Assembly: GCF_030150155.1 (NCBI RefSeq)
Contig: NZ_JASLGR010000026.1
Location: forward strand, 62,001-126,000
Reading direction: 5' to 3'
DNA: 64,000 bases
From: Nocardioides sp.
GTDB lineage: Bacteria > Actinomycetota > Actinomycetes > Propionibacteriales > Nocardioidaceae
The notes under the pieces were generated by a model, which was not told the DNA's origin, searched no databases, and worked only from the letters and a program-made list of their open reading frames with translations. Both the position numbers and the translations under genes were made by a program. Shown here in pieces: positions 15,677 to 25,476 of this stretch (positions within the stretch are counted from its first letter, which is position 1; each line of letters begins with the position of its first letter).

Positions 15677-17406
15677 GCGCTCTCCGCGGGGCCGTCTCCG
15701 GACGCCGTACTCGCGGCGCCGCCCCGCCGTCGGGTGAACTCCAGACGGCCCTCGGCACGGGCCATCGCCAGGGCCTGGGTGAGCACCTCGTCGGTGGCGC
15801 CCCAGACCAGGTAGCGCGGCTCCCAGCGCGGCCGGTACTTGGCGTTGAACCGCTCCAGCGACCCGACCTGGGAGTAGCGCGCCACCAGGTCGAGCAGGTA
15901 GCGGCTGACCTTGCCCTTGAGTCCCGGCGGCGGGTCGTCCAGGGTCCGGCGCATCACCGCGAAGTTGAGGCCGAGGCCGGCCGCGCCCTGCGGCGCGATG
16001 TGCTCCAGGGTGCGCACGATCAGGTAGTCCGTCAGCCCGTTGGGTACGTCGTCACCGGTGTCGCGCCGCATCACGTCGAGGGACCACCCGGGAAGCAGGG
16101 TGGCCGGGGTCCACTGGATGAAGCCGAGCACCCGGTCCTCGGCGTCGAACGCGACGGCCATCAGCAGCCCGGTGTCACGCGGGTCGAAGAGCCGCGACAG
16201 CGTCATCGAGAAGCCCCGCTCGGCCTCGCCCTGGCGCGAGCGCCCGGCCATCGCCAGCACCGACTCGACCAGGGCGGGGGAGGCGTGCGCGGGGTCGATG
16301 AACTCGACCCTGACCCCGGCCCGGGCGACCCGATTGACGGCCTGGCGCAGGCCCTTGTTGGCCGAGCCCTCCAGGGTGAACGACGGCACGTCGACGATCG
16401 CCTCGTCGCCGTAGTACCAGGCCCGCAGCCCCGAGCGCTGGTAGACCTCCAGCCAGGGCGAGGAGCCGGCCAGGACGGCGACGCCCCAGCCGCGGTCGCT
16501 GGCGAACTCGAGGAAGTCGGCCCAGACCTGGAAGCGCTCCTCGGGCGGCCCGACCGGATCGGGGGAGACCAGGCAGACCGGTCCGCGGACGGCGTACGCG
16601 ACGAACGAGCGGCCCGAGAAGAACCACTCCCGGTCGTCGCGCAGCGCGAAGTAGGCCAGCGTGTCGCCGCCGGTGGTGTCGAGCAGGTGCCGGGCTGTCT
16701 CCAGGTCGGCCTCGTGCTGGTTGGGCTGGTTCGCGGTGCGCCAGCGCGAGAGCACCCACCAGAGCAGCAGCAGCGCGACCGCGACCCCGAACTCGATCAG
16801 GAGCGGCGTCGGGATCGTGGTCGGCCTGCCGATCAGGTGGCTGCGTCCGAGCCGGTGGGCGGCCAGATGGCGCGTCTCGCCCTGGTGCTCGTAGCGCACG
16901 AGGAACGAGACCGCGGTGGGGATGACCAGGGCCACCAGGCCGACCAGGCCGCCCCACTTCAGGCTCCAGACCAGCTGCCCGCGGGTCGGCATCACCCGGA
17001 ACGCGTTGGCCGAGACCAGCAGCCACAGGGCGACCACGGCGCTGACCGTGGCGACCTCGGCGTCGAGGCCCTTGAGCAGGTTGAGGCCGAGCGAGACCGC
17101 CAGCAGGGACACCGTGGAGACCCAGGCGACCCACTGGCCGTGGCGCAGGCCGCGGGCGGTGATCAGGAGGGCGGCGCCGACGAAGAGGGTCGCGCCGGTG
17201 GCGATGTGCAGCGCCTGGAAGGGCAGGAACTCCAGCAGGAACTCCAGTCGGCGGTGGATCGGCCGGGTCAGGGCCGAGGCCATCGTCAATGCCCCGGCCG
17301 CCAGCGCCAGCCAGCTGGCCCAGCGCCGGGTGCGCTGGTTGGTGCGGACCCGCCGCAGCTGCCGGTCGGTGTCGCGGTCATGACCCGACACTGTCATCGT
17401 CGCCAC
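15673..17406 (-). CDS. MprF-like protein with DUF2156 (LPG synthase C-terminal) domain
   Basis: About 577 residues: five or six N-terminal membrane helices (residues about 25-190), then a tandem GNAT-like DUF2156 domain (DTLAYFALRDDREWFFSGRSFVAYAVRGPVCLVSPDPVG ... SANKGLRQAVNRVARAG). The second half matches the catalytic domain of phosphatidylglycerol lysyltransferases, which attach an amino acid from aminoacyl-tRNA to lipids. The flippase half of MprF is short here. GTG 17406 is preceded by GGGGGAGG at seven nt and is a better start than the GTG at 17454. In operon with the EamA-like gene. Confidence 0.82.
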   Translation of the reverse strand: MATMTVSGHDRDTDRQLRRVRTNQRTRRWASWLALAAGALTMASALTRPIHRRLEFLLEFLPFQALHIATGATLFVGAALLITARGLRHGQWVAWVSTVSLLAVSLGLNLLKGLDAEVATVSAVVALWLLVSANAFRVMPTRGQLVWSLKWGGLVGLVALVIPTAVSFLVRYEHQGETRHLAAHRLGRSHLIGRPTTIPTPLLIEFGVAVALLLLWWVLSRWRTANQPNQHEADLETARHLLDTTGGDTLAYFALRDDREWFFSGRSFVAYAVRGPVCLVSPDPVGPPEERFQVWADFLEFASDRGWGVAVLAGSSPWLEVYQRSGLRAWYYGDEAIVDVPSFTLEGSANKGLRQAVNRVARAGVRVEFIDPAHASPALVESVLAMAGRSRQGEAERGFSMTLSRLFDPRDTGLLMAVAFDAEDRVLGFIQWTPATLLPGWSLDVMRRDTGDDVPNGLTDYLIVRTLEHIAPQGAAGLGLNFAVMRRTLDDPPPGLKGKVSRYLLDLVARYSQVGSLERFNAKYRPRWEPRYLVWGATDEVLTQALAMARAEGRLEFTRRRGGAASTASGDGPAESA

Positions 17407-17554
17407 GCCTGTGCCTCCCCCGAGTGGGACCGCGGTGTCCTCCGCGACGTCCACCTGTGACTGTAGGAGCCTGATGGCTAGAAGTGGTGGACGATCGACA
17501 CGATGTTCACACTGTTGTCAGGAACTCATCCCGGCTCACATTAAGGTTGCGCAC

Positions 17555-18676
17555 GTGGGATTCGTAGGGTCGGTCGATCGGGCGCAGCGGCGCTTTCCGC
17601 CGATCGGGTTTCCCCTCGGGGTGATCTACAAGTTCTTCGACGACCAGGGCAACTACCTGGCGGCCGTCGTGACGTACTACGCCTTCATCGCGATCTTCCC
17701 GCTGATGCTGCTCGCCACCTCGATCCTCGGCTTCTTCCTGCAGGGCAACCCGAAGCTCCAGGAGGAGCTGCTCAACTCCGCGCTGAGCCAGTTCCCGATC
17801 ATCGGTGACCAGCTCGGCCGCCCGGAGTCCATCCAGGGCTCGACCGGCGGTGTGGTGGCCGGTTCGCTGGCGGCCGTCTACGGTGCGATGGGCCTGGGCC
17901 AGGCGATCCAGAACACCCTCAACACCGCCTGGTCGGTGCCGCGCAACAGCCGGCCCAACCCGATCCTGCTGCGGCTGCGCAGCCTGATCTTCCTCGGCAC
18001 CGCCGGCCTGGCGGTGCTGGCGATCTCCGTGGTCTCCACCCTGGGAGCCAACACCCAGGTCTTCGGGCCGCACATCGACGCCAACCTGCGCTGGCTGATC
18101 GTGCTCGCCACCGTGCTGCTGGTCGGCACCATGCTGACCCTGCTCTTCCGCCTCGGCACCGCCCGCAACCACCCGTTGCGCTCGGCCGCACCGGGTGCGT
18201 TCACGATGGCGGTGCTGTGGCAGATCCTGCAGTGGGGCGGGACGGTCTACGTCGACAAGGTGATCAACGGCGCCTCGGGGATGAACCAGACCTTCGCCAC
18301 GGTTCTGGGTCTGATCGCGTTCATCTACGTCGCTGCGGTGATGGGCGTGCTCTCGATCGAGGTCAACGTCGTGATCGTGCGGCACCTGTGGCCGCGTGCG
18401 CTGCTGACCCCGTTCACCGACGCGGTGGACCTGACCGATGCTGATCGCCGCGCCTACGCGTCGTACGCGCTGATGAATCGGCACAAGGGCTTCCAGACCG
18501 TGGCGGTCAGCTTCGACGGCCGTGACGGGGACACCCACGAGATCGTGATGGACCCCAGCTGGGCGCGGAAGCCGAACCGTCGCCGTGACCAGAGCGACCC
18601 CTTCCTGAACCCGCAGGAGGCCGAGTCCACCGACCCGCACGCGGTCCGCGAGCGGCGCTTCAACGACACCTTCTGA
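17555..18676 (+). CDS. YihY/BrkB-family membrane protein
   Basis: A 373-residue inner-membrane protein with six hydrophobic segments. GVIYKFFDDQGNYLAAVVTYYAFIAIFPLMLL and the block AVYGAMGLGQAIQNTLNTAWSVPRN are hallmarks of the YihY/BrkB family. Its biochemical role is not settled; it is not ribonuclease BN. The cytoplasmic C-terminus is charged. GTG 17555 is chosen because TAAGGT lies seven nt upstream, giving a leaderless transcript, and the longer frame upstream has Cys/Ser-rich sequence unlike the family. Confidence 0.82.
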   Translation: MGFVGSVDRAQRRFPPIGFPLGVIYKFFDDQGNYLAAVVTYYAFIAIFPLMLLATSILGFFLQGNPKLQEELLNSALSQFPIIGDQLGRPESIQGSTGGVVAGSLAAVYGAMGLGQAIQNTLNTAWSVPRNSRPNPILLRLRSLIFLGTAGLAVLAISVVSTLGANTQVFGPHIDANLRWLIVLATVLLVGTMLTLLFRLGTARNHPLRSAAPGAFTMAVLWQILQWGGTVYVDKVINGASGMNQTFATVLGLIAFIYVAAVMGVLSIEVNVVIVRHLWPRALLTPFTDAVDLTDADRRAYASYALMNRHKGFQTVAVSFDGRDGDTHEIVMDPSWARKPNRRRDQSDPFLNPQEAESTDPHAVRERRFNDTF

Positions 18677-18762
18677 GGCGTACGCCGCAGGCCCCGCCAC
18701 GGTGGCCGCGACACGCCTCCGCATCCGGGGTTCGGCAACGTCGTGCCGGGGCATTCCCGGGG

Positions 18763-18768
18763 GTAGAG
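18763..18768 (+). promoter_or_regulatory. -10 box upstream of the HelD gene
   Basis: TAGAGT, which places a transcript start near 18775 and so leaves a 50-nt leader before TTG 18826. Confidence 0.4.
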
Positions 18769-18825
18769 TTGACTGCTCGGTCGGCGCGGTTGCCGGCCCG
18801 TGGTGATGGGGACAGTGAGACGTCG

Positions 18826-21048
18826 TTGAACGACCAGAGCGATCAGTCGCAGACCGATTCCGCTGCTGTGGCACAGCGTGAGATCGCGGCCGAGCAGGCC
18901 TTCGTCGATCGGGTGTACCGCCAGCTCGTGACCTCGGCCCAGGCCGCCAAGGCGCTGGAGTCCGAGGGGCACGCCCGTGGCCGTCTGGGCCACGAGGGTG
19001 GCCTGGTCGAGCGCGACGCGATGCTCTTCCAGGCGGCCAAGCGGATCGCCCAGCTCGACGCCGCCCACGAGGGCCTGGTCTTCGGCCGGCTCGACCTCGA
19101 CGCCGACCTCGACCCCGAGCCGCGCTACATCGGCCGGATCGGGCTGCGTGACGACAACCGCGACTCGCTGCTGATCGACTGGCGTGCCCCGGCCTCGGCC
19201 GTCTTCTACCAGGCCACCGCTGCCGCGCCCCAGGGCGTCGTACGTCGTCGGGTGCTGCGCTCGAAGGCCCGTGACGTGATCGGGGTGGAGGACGAGCTGC
19301 TCGACGCCGAGGCGTACGCCGGGCGCGAGGAGGAGCTGCCGATCGTGGGCGAGGGCGCCCTGATGGCGCAGCTGTCCCGGGCCCGTGACCGCACCATGCA
19401 CTCCATCGTGGCGACCATCCAGGCCGAGCAGGACCAGGCGATCCGCGCGCCGGGCAAGGGCGTCGTGACGATCTCCGGTGGTCCCGGTGTCGGCAAGACC
19501 GTGGTCGCGCTGCACCGCGCGGCGTACCTGCTCTACAACGACCGTCGGCGTTACGAGGCCGGCGGTGTCCTGATCGTCGGTCCGTCCGGCGTCTTCATGA
19601 ACTACATCGGCCGGGTGCTGCCCAGCCTCGGCGAGACGGCCGTGGCGCTGCGCTCGCTGGGTGAGGTCGTCGACGGGGTGAAGGCCTCGCGGCAGGACGA
19701 CCCCGCGGTGGCGGCGGTCAAGGGCGCCGCCCGGATGGCCGAGGTGCTGCGGCGCGCCGCACGCCAGGCCGTGCCGGGGGCCGCGCGCGAGTACAAGGTC
19801 TTCTACCGCGACAACGTCCTCACCCTGGACCGCAACCGCCTCGGCGACCTGCGTCGTCAGCTGCTCAGCCAGGGCCGGCGCAACCGACAGCTGCCGCGGG
19901 TGGCGCAGACCCTGCTGGACGCGCTGTGGCGCCAGGTCCGCTCCGAGCGTGGCCGTGAGCGTGGCCGCGACGCGTTCGAGGACGACATCGTCTCCGACGA
20001 CAAGTTCCTCGCCTTCGTCGCCGACTGGTGGCCGCCGCTGGACGCCGCCACCGTGCTCGGCTGGCTGCGCGACCCCGACTTCCTGGCCCGGGTCAGCGAC
20101 GGCGTCCTCTCGGCCGAGGACCAGAGCCTGCTGCTCAAGTCCTGGACCGGCGGTGCCACCGACCCGAGCGTGCAGGACGTGCCGCTGATCGACGAGCTGC
20201 GCTACGCCCTGGGCGATCTGCCGGAGAAGCCCGAGGACTCCCGCGACATCGACCCCGAGCTGGGGATCAACGTCACCGAGCTGCTCACCGCCTCCGACCG
20301 CGAGTACGCCACCGGCCCGTCCTGGCGTCCGCCGACGAACCGGATCGAGGACGACCCGTACGCCCACGTCCTGATCGACGAGGCCCAGGACCTGACCCCG
20401 ATGCAGTGGCGGATGGTCGGGCGGCGCGGTCGGACCGCGTCGTGGACCATCGTCGGTGACCCGGCGCAGTCCTCGTGGCCGGTCCCCGCCGAGTCCGACG
20501 CGGCCCGGGCCGAGGCGCTGGAGGGCAAGCAGGTGCACGCCTTCCACCTGGCCACCAACTACCGGAACTCCTCGGAGATCTACGAGTACGCCGCTGCCTA
20601 CGCCGCCCGCGTCGGCCTCGACGCCGACCTGCCCCGCGCGGTCCGCTCCACCGGCGTCGAGCCGGTCGAGATCACCGGCCGGGCCGACGGCGCCGCGCTG
20701 GAGGCGGCGGTGCGGGCCGAGGTGGTCCGCCTGGCCGGCGAGGTCGGCGGCACCGTCGGCATCGTGGTCCCGGTCTCGCGTCGCTCCGAGGTCAACACCT
20801 GGCTCGCGGGCTGGCCCGAGGTCGCCGACGACGCACCGCACGCCCGCGCCGCAGCCGCCGACTCGTCGGGCTCGGCCTCGGCCGAGGACCGGGTCGTGGT
20901 GCTGACCGGACTGGACACCAAGGGGCTCGAGTTCGACGCCATCGTGGTGGTCCGTCCGCAGGAGATCGAGGACGAGTCGCCGACCGGTCGGGCGACGCTG
21001 TACGTCGTCCTGACCCGGGCCACTCAGCTGCTCACCACCATCTCCTGA
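18826..21048 (+). CDS. helD: HelD-type RNA polymerase-associated helicase
   Basis: About 740 residues, superfamily 1 helicase fold with the N-terminal coiled-coil arm of HelD (QREIAAEQAFVDRVYRQL ... AQAAKALESEGHARG). Walker A GGPGVGKTV has Lys224; IDEAQDLTPMQWRM is Walker B; ATNYRNSSEIYEYA and the C-terminal GLEFDAIVVV and YVVLTRATQ complete the ATPase. HelD pulls RNA polymerase off DNA and recycles it; actinobacterial forms can affect rifampicin response. The start is uncertain: TTG 18826 fits the beginning of the conserved arm, TTG 18769 would overlap the -10 box. Confidence 0.9.
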   Translation: MNDQSDQSQTDSAAVAQREIAAEQAFVDRVYRQLVTSAQAAKALESEGHARGRLGHEGGLVERDAMLFQAAKRIAQLDAAHEGLVFGRLDLDADLDPEPRYIGRIGLRDDNRDSLLIDWRAPASAVFYQATAAAPQGVVRRRVLRSKARDVIGVEDELLDAEAYAGREEELPIVGEGALMAQLSRARDRTMHSIVATIQAEQDQAIRAPGKGVVTISGGPGVGKTVVALHRAAYLLYNDRRRYEAGGVLIVGPSGVFMNYIGRVLPSLGETAVALRSLGEVVDGVKASRQDDPAVAAVKGAARMAEVLRRAARQAVPGAAREYKVFYRDNVLTLDRNRLGDLRRQLLSQGRRNRQLPRVAQTLLDALWRQVRSERGRERGRDAFEDDIVSDDKFLAFVADWWPPLDAATVLGWLRDPDFLARVSDGVLSAEDQSLLLKSWTGGATDPSVQDVPLIDELRYALGDLPEKPEDSRDIDPELGINVTELLTASDREYATGPSWRPPTNRIEDDPYAHVLIDEAQDLTPMQWRMVGRRGRTASWTIVGDPAQSSWPVPAESDAARAEALEGKQVHAFHLATNYRNSSEIYEYAAAYAARVGLDADLPRAVRSTGVEPVEITGRADGAALEAAVRAEVVRLAGEVGGTVGIVVPVSRRSEVNTWLAGWPEVADDAPHARAAAADSSGSASAEDRVVVLTGLDTKGLEFDAIVVVRPQEIEDESPTGRATLYVVLTRATQLLTTIS

Positions 21049-21103
21049 ACGAGGACCTGAACGCGGGGGAAAACTGATCGACACCGCTCGTTAGGGTTGT
21101 CCC

Positions 21104-23074
21104 ATGACTGAGACGCCCCGTTCTGCCGCTGATGCCATCGAGGCCATCCGGGAGCACGAGGCGTGGGCCCTGATCCGGCGTTCGACGCGGGCCGGGGAGC
21201 GCGAGTCGATCGGTGCCGTGGGCGGTCGCCGGTGGATCGCCGAGTCGCTGCTCGACATCCCGCTGGAGTCCGGCGTCCCGGCTGCGGGGCACGTCGCCGA
21301 CCGGCTGGTCGCGGTCCCGTTCCGGCAGATCACCGAGCGCGGCTTCGAGGCCCACGACGACGGCACCCCGCTGGTCGTGGTCGACATCGAGACCGAGTTC
21401 GAGCTGAGCGTGGCCGAGGTGCTTGCGGCCCTGCCCGACGACGAGATCGGCTTCACCGACCGGGGCGGCTTCGGTACCTCCGACGAGGCCTACGAGAAGG
21501 TCGTCGAGCAGATCATCAACGACGAGATCGGCGAGGGCCAGGGCGCCAACCTGGTGATCGGGCGGCACTACCGGGCCGTCGTCGCTGACTGGAGCGCCGA
21601 GAAGGCGCTGACCGTCTTCCGACGTCTGCTCGAGCGCGAGCGCGGGGCCTACTGGACGTTCTGCTTCTTCACCGGTGACCGCTACCTGATCGGTGCCACC
21701 CCCGAGCGCCACGTCTCCATGTACGGCGGCGACGTCCGGATGAACCCGATCTCGGGCACCTTCCGGCTGCCGCGTGAGCTCGACGCGACCACGGCCGAGG
21801 AGGCCGCCGCGCTGCTCAAGCCGCAGCTCCTGGACTTCCTCAAGGACGAGAAGGAGATCTACGAGCTCTACATGGTCGTCGACGAAGAGCTCAAGATGAT
21901 GTGCGAGATCTGCAACGAGGGCGGCCAGGTGCTCGGGCCGTTCCTCAAGCCGATGTCGCGCCTGATCCACACCGAGTACCTGCTCGCCGGCCGTTCCTCG
22001 CGGGACCCGCGCGAGGTGCTGCGCGACACCATGTACGCCGCCACCGTGACGGGTTCGCCGGTGGAGAACGCCTGCCGCCTGATCAAGGAGTACGAGACCG
22101 AGGGGCGGGGCTACTACGCCGCAGCCCTGGCGATCTTCGGCCGCGACGCCGCCGGTGCGCCGGTGCTGGACAGCCCGATCACGCTGCGGACCGCCGACGT
22201 GTCGATCGACGGTCACCTCAAGGTCTCGGCCGGTGCGACGCTGGTGCGTGACTCCGACCCGGCGTACGAGGTCGCCGAGACGCACACCAAGGCCGCCGGC
22301 ATCCTCGGCGCCTTCGGTCTGGTGCCGCCGGCTCCGGCCGCCAACCAGCTCGGTGTCCCCGAGGTCGTCACCGACGAGGACGTGCTGCTCGAGCTCAACC
22401 GACGCAACCGGCGGCTCTCCTCGTTCTGGCTCAACGACCAGGGCGAGGGCGACGGCGTCGACGACCTTGACAAGGCACCCGACCCGGCCCTGACCGGCAA
22501 GCACGTCGTGATCCTGGACGGCGAGGACGACTTCGCCAAGATGATCCGGCACATCCTCGGTGTCTTCGGGATGACCTCGACGCTGGTGCGGCACGAGGAC
22601 TACACGCCCGAGGCGTTCGACGGTGCCGACCTGGTCGTGGTCGGGCCCGGCCCGGGCGACCCGCGCGACGACGCCGACCCGAAGATGGCGCAGCTGCGCT
22701 CGGCGGTGGGCCACCTGCTGGCCACCGAGCGTCCCTTCCTCGCCGTCTGCCTCGGGCACCAGGCGCTGTGCCACCAGCTCGGCATCGACCTGGCGGTCAA
22801 GGACATCGTCTTCCAGGGCACGCAGTCGGCGGTGCCGTTCACCCTCGGTGGGCGGACGCGCACCGAGCGGGTCGGGTTCTACAACACGTTCGTCGGGCGG
22901 GTCGGCGAGGCCGGTCTGCCCGAGGGCGTGAGTGTCGACGTCGACCCGACGTACGGCGACATCCATGCTGTCCACGGGCCGCACTTCCAGGGCATCCAGT
23001 TCCACGCCGAGTCGATCCTCACCGAGCGCGGCTTCGACCTGCTGCACGAGCTGGTGCGCACTCTTCTGGACTGA
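21104..23074 (+). CDS. Anthranilate synthase-like TrpE-TrpG fusion (PhzE type)
   Basis: A 656-residue fusion. Residues about 1-430 are a chorismate-binding enzyme (NPISGTFRLPRELD, MMCEICNEGG and VTGSPVENACRLIKEYE lie in the active site); residues 460-656 are a class I glutamine amidotransferase with triad Cys549 (LAVCLGHQALC), His634 and Glu636 (GIQFHAES). It makes anthranilate or aminodeoxyisochorismate from chorismate and glutamine. The domain order and short N-terminus resemble PhzE more than housekeeping TrpE. No other trp or phenazine gene is near, so the product cannot be chosen from context. Leaderless: TAGGGT is six nt before ATG. Confidence 0.85.
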   Translation: MTETPRSAADAIEAIREHEAWALIRRSTRAGERESIGAVGGRRWIAESLLDIPLESGVPAAGHVADRLVAVPFRQITERGFEAHDDGTPLVVVDIETEFELSVAEVLAALPDDEIGFTDRGGFGTSDEAYEKVVEQIINDEIGEGQGANLVIGRHYRAVVADWSAEKALTVFRRLLERERGAYWTFCFFTGDRYLIGATPERHVSMYGGDVRMNPISGTFRLPRELDATTAEEAAALLKPQLLDFLKDEKEIYELYMVVDEELKMMCEICNEGGQVLGPFLKPMSRLIHTEYLLAGRSSRDPREVLRDTMYAATVTGSPVENACRLIKEYETEGRGYYAAALAIFGRDAAGAPVLDSPITLRTADVSIDGHLKVSAGATLVRDSDPAYEVAETHTKAAGILGAFGLVPPAPAANQLGVPEVVTDEDVLLELNRRNRRLSSFWLNDQGEGDGVDDLDKAPDPALTGKHVVILDGEDDFAKMIRHILGVFGMTSTLVRHEDYTPEAFDGADLVVVGPGPGDPRDDADPKMAQLRSAVGHLLATERPFLAVCLGHQALCHQLGIDLAVKDIVFQGTQSAVPFTLGGRTRTERVGFYNTFVGRVGEAGLPEGVSVDVDPTYGDIHAVHGPHFQGIQFHAESILTERGFDLLHELVRTLLD

Positions 23075-23125
23075 CCTGGACCACCGCTCTGGAACGATCC
23101 AAGTGGCATCCATTACGGTTGACTC

Positions 23126-24604
23126 ATGGTGTCGTCCGACGAATCAGTGCAGCCGCATGTCATCGTGCTTTTCGGTGCGACGGGCGACCTCGCCCGACGC
23201 AAGCTCCTGCCCGGTCTGCTCCGCCTGCACGAGGCCGGCCTGCTGACCAGTGCCCGGATCATCGGCACGTCCCTCGACGAGCTGGACAACGACGCGTTCC
23301 TCAAGCTGGCCCGCCAGGCCTGCGAGGAGTTCGGCAAGGGTGAGATCACCGACGCGCGCTGGGCGCCGTTCGAGGCGATGCTCTCCTACGTCCCGACCAC
23401 CAAGGGCGCCCCGGCGCTGAAGAAGCTGGTCGACACCAAGCGCGCCGACCTGGCCAAGGCCGAGGGCGTCCCGGTCGACGAGGTCCGGCTGCTGCACTAC
23501 TTCTCGGTGCCGCCCAAGGCCGCGCTGGTCGTGATCAAGGAGCTCGCCGAGGCGGACCTGGTCAAGGACGCCCGGATCATCATGGAGAAGCCGTTCGGCA
23601 CCGACCTCGCGAGCGCCAAGGCGCTCAACGCGGCCGTGCACGAGGTCTTCGACGAGGAGCAGATCTTCCGGATCGACCACTTCTTGGGCAAGGAGCCGGC
23701 GCAGAACATCCTCGCGTTCCGGTTCGCCAACGGTCTGTTCGAGCCAATCTGGAACCGCAACTTCATCGACCACATCCAGATCGACGTCCCCGAGACGCTC
23801 GGCCTGGAGGGACGCACCGCGTTCTACGAGTCGACCGGTGCCTACCGTGACATGGTCGTCACCCACCTGATGCAGATCCTCGCCTTCGTCGCGATGGAGC
23901 CGCCGACGTCGCTGGCCCCCGGCCCGATCTCGGACGAGAAGAACAAGGTCTTCCGGTCGATGCGCCCGATCGACCCGATGAACAACGTCGTCCGGGGCCA
24001 GTACACCGGCTACCGCGGCAAGGAGGAGGTCGCCGACGACTCCGACACCGAGACCTTCGTCGCCCTCAAGGTGATCATCGACAACTGGCGGTGGAGCGGG
24101 GTGCCGTTCTTCCTGCGCACCGGCAAGAAGATGGCCGAAGGGGCGCGGATCATCTCGATCGCGTTCAAGGAGCCCCCGCTGACGATGTTCCCGGCGGGCT
24201 CCAACGCCGGTACCCAGGGGCCCGACCACCTCACCTTCGACCTGGCCGACCAGTCGAAGATGAGCCTGTCGTTCTACGGCAAGCGTCCCGGCACCGGGAT
24301 GAAGCTGGAGAAGCTCTCGATGCAGTTCGCCACCGAGGACACCACCTCCTCGTCGGGCGTGCTGGAGGCGTACGAGCGACTCATCTTCGACGCCATGCGC
24401 GGCGACCACACCCTCTTCACCACCGCCGAGGGCATCGAGACGCTTTGGGAGGTCTCCCAGCCGCTGCTCGACAACCCGCCGCCGGTGCGGCTCTACGCTC
24501 CCGGGTCCTGGGGCCCCAACGCCATCCACCAGCTGATCGCGCCGCACACCTGGCGGCTGCCGTTCGAGCGGGCCTGGCGGGAGAAGGGCACCTCGCGTCG
24601 CTGA
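23126..24604 (+). CDS. zwf: Glucose-6-phosphate 1-dehydrogenase
   Basis: A 492-residue enzyme that oxidises glucose 6-phosphate to 6-phosphogluconolactone and makes NADPH. VIVLFGATGDLARRKLLPGL is the nucleotide-binding start, IMEKPFGTDLASAK and the catalytic RIDHFLGKEPAQNIL motif are intact, and the C-terminal EAYERLIFDAMRGDHTLF block is present. Full length for the family. TACGGT six nt before ATG indicates a leaderless transcript. It stands alone, not in the usual opcA/tal/tkt group; a 22-bp repeat array follows its stop. Confidence 0.95.
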   Translation: MVSSDESVQPHVIVLFGATGDLARRKLLPGLLRLHEAGLLTSARIIGTSLDELDNDAFLKLARQACEEFGKGEITDARWAPFEAMLSYVPTTKGAPALKKLVDTKRADLAKAEGVPVDEVRLLHYFSVPPKAALVVIKELAEADLVKDARIIMEKPFGTDLASAKALNAAVHEVFDEEQIFRIDHFLGKEPAQNILAFRFANGLFEPIWNRNFIDHIQIDVPETLGLEGRTAFYESTGAYRDMVVTHLMQILAFVAMEPPTSLAPGPISDEKNKVFRSMRPIDPMNNVVRGQYTGYRGKEEVADDSDTETFVALKVIIDNWRWSGVPFFLRTGKKMAEGARIISIAFKEPPLTMFPAGSNAGTQGPDHLTFDLADQSKMSLSFYGKRPGTGMKLEKLSMQFATEDTTSSSGVLEAYERLIFDAMRGDHTLFTTAEGIETLWEVSQPLLDNPPPVRLYAPGSWGPNAIHQLIAPHTWRLPFERAWREKGTSRR

Positions 24605-24614
24605 GGGATGCCGG

Positions 24615-24702
24615 GGTGGGAAACCCGGATCTCGACGGTGGGTAAGCCGGATCTCGACGGTGGGTAAGCCGGATCTCGACGGTGGGAAACCCGGAAGTCG
24701 GC
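24615..24702 (+). repeat. 22-bp tandem repeat, four units, after zwf
   Basis: Four head-to-tail units at 24615-24636, 24637-24658, 24659-24680 and 24681-24702. Units two and three are identical; the core is GTGGG(A/T)AA(A/G)CCGGATCTCGAC. The last unit ends GGAAGTCGGC, a variant also common in the arrays at 43319 and 48462. It lies 10 bp after the zwf stop and before the response-regulator promoter. Confidence 0.9.
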
Positions 24703-24727
24703 GAATTCAGTCTGCGTGGGGCGCGCT

Positions 24728-24743
24728 CTCAGCGCGGGCTCAG
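24728..24743 (+). promoter_or_regulatory. Direct repeats upstream of the response regulator
   Basis: CTCAG at 24728-24732 and again at 24739-24743, 11 bp apart, which is the spacing bound by OmpR-type dimers. A dyad CGCGCT-CTC-AGCGCG (24722-24736) overlaps. Candidate autoregulatory site; CAGGCT (24754-24759) could be the -10. Confidence 0.4.
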
Positions 24744-24766
24744 TCCGTCATGGCAGGCTGTGACTC

Positions 24767-25471
24767 GTGAATCCCGCATCCGCTAAGTCCCGTGTCCTGG
24801 TCGTCGACGACGACAAGGCTGTGCGCGAGTCCCTGCGTCGCTCGTTGGAGTTCAACGGCTACGACGTGGTCCTCGCGGAGGACGGTGCGGAGGCGCTCGC
24901 GGTCATCGGCGCGGCCAAGGCCGATGTCGTCGTGATGGACGTGATGATGCCGCGGCTCAACGGCCTGGAGGCGACCAGGGCGCTGCGTGCAGCCGGCAAC
25001 GACGTACCGATCATCGTGCTGACCGCGCTGGACGCCGTCGGCGACCGGGTCGACGGCCTCGATGCCGGTGCCGACGACTACCTGACCAAGCCGTTCGCGC
25101 TGCCCGAGCTGCTCGCGCGGCTGCGCGCCCTGCTGCGTCGCGCCGTCCCGATCGCCGACGGTGACGACGAGGAGGTCCTGGAGTTCGCCGACCTCACCAT
25201 GAACACCACCACCCGCGAGGTGAGCCGCGCCGGTCGGGCGATCGAGCTGACCCGCACCGAGTTCACCCTGCTGGAGATGTTCCTGCGCCGTCCGCGCCGC
25301 GTGCTCGACCGCAGCTTCATCCTCGAAGAGGTCTGGGGCTACGACTTCCCGACGACGGCCAACTCGCTCGAGGTCTACGTCGGCTACCTGCGCCGCAAGA
25401 CCGAGACCGAGGGTGAGACGCGCCTGATCCACACCGTGCGCGGTGTGGGCTACGTGCTCAAGGAAGCCTGA
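24767..25471 (+). CDS. OmpR-family response regulator (MprA/PrrA-like)
   Basis: A 234-residue two-component regulator. The receiver domain has the acidic pocket DDD at 14-16, phosphoacceptor Asp58 in VVMDVMMP, Thr in VLTALD and Lys108 in DYLTKPF; a winged-helix output domain starts near 140 (LTRTEFTLLEMFLRRPRRVLDRSFI, GYLRRKTE). Leaderless GTG start. The histidine kinase gene follows after five bases, forming an operon. Sequence is of the MprA/TcrX type common in actinobacteria; the stimulus is unknown. Confidence 0.92.
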   Translation: MNPASAKSRVLVVDDDKAVRESLRRSLEFNGYDVVLAEDGAEALAVIGAAKADVVVMDVMMPRLNGLEATRALRAAGNDVPIIVLTALDAVGDRVDGLDAGADDYLTKPFALPELLARLRALLRRAVPIADGDDEEVLEFADLTMNTTTREVSRAGRAIELTRTEFTLLEMFLRRPRRVLDRSFILEEVWGYDFPTTANSLEVYVGYLRRKTETEGETRLIHTVRGVGYVLKEA

Positions 25472-25476
25472 GACCG

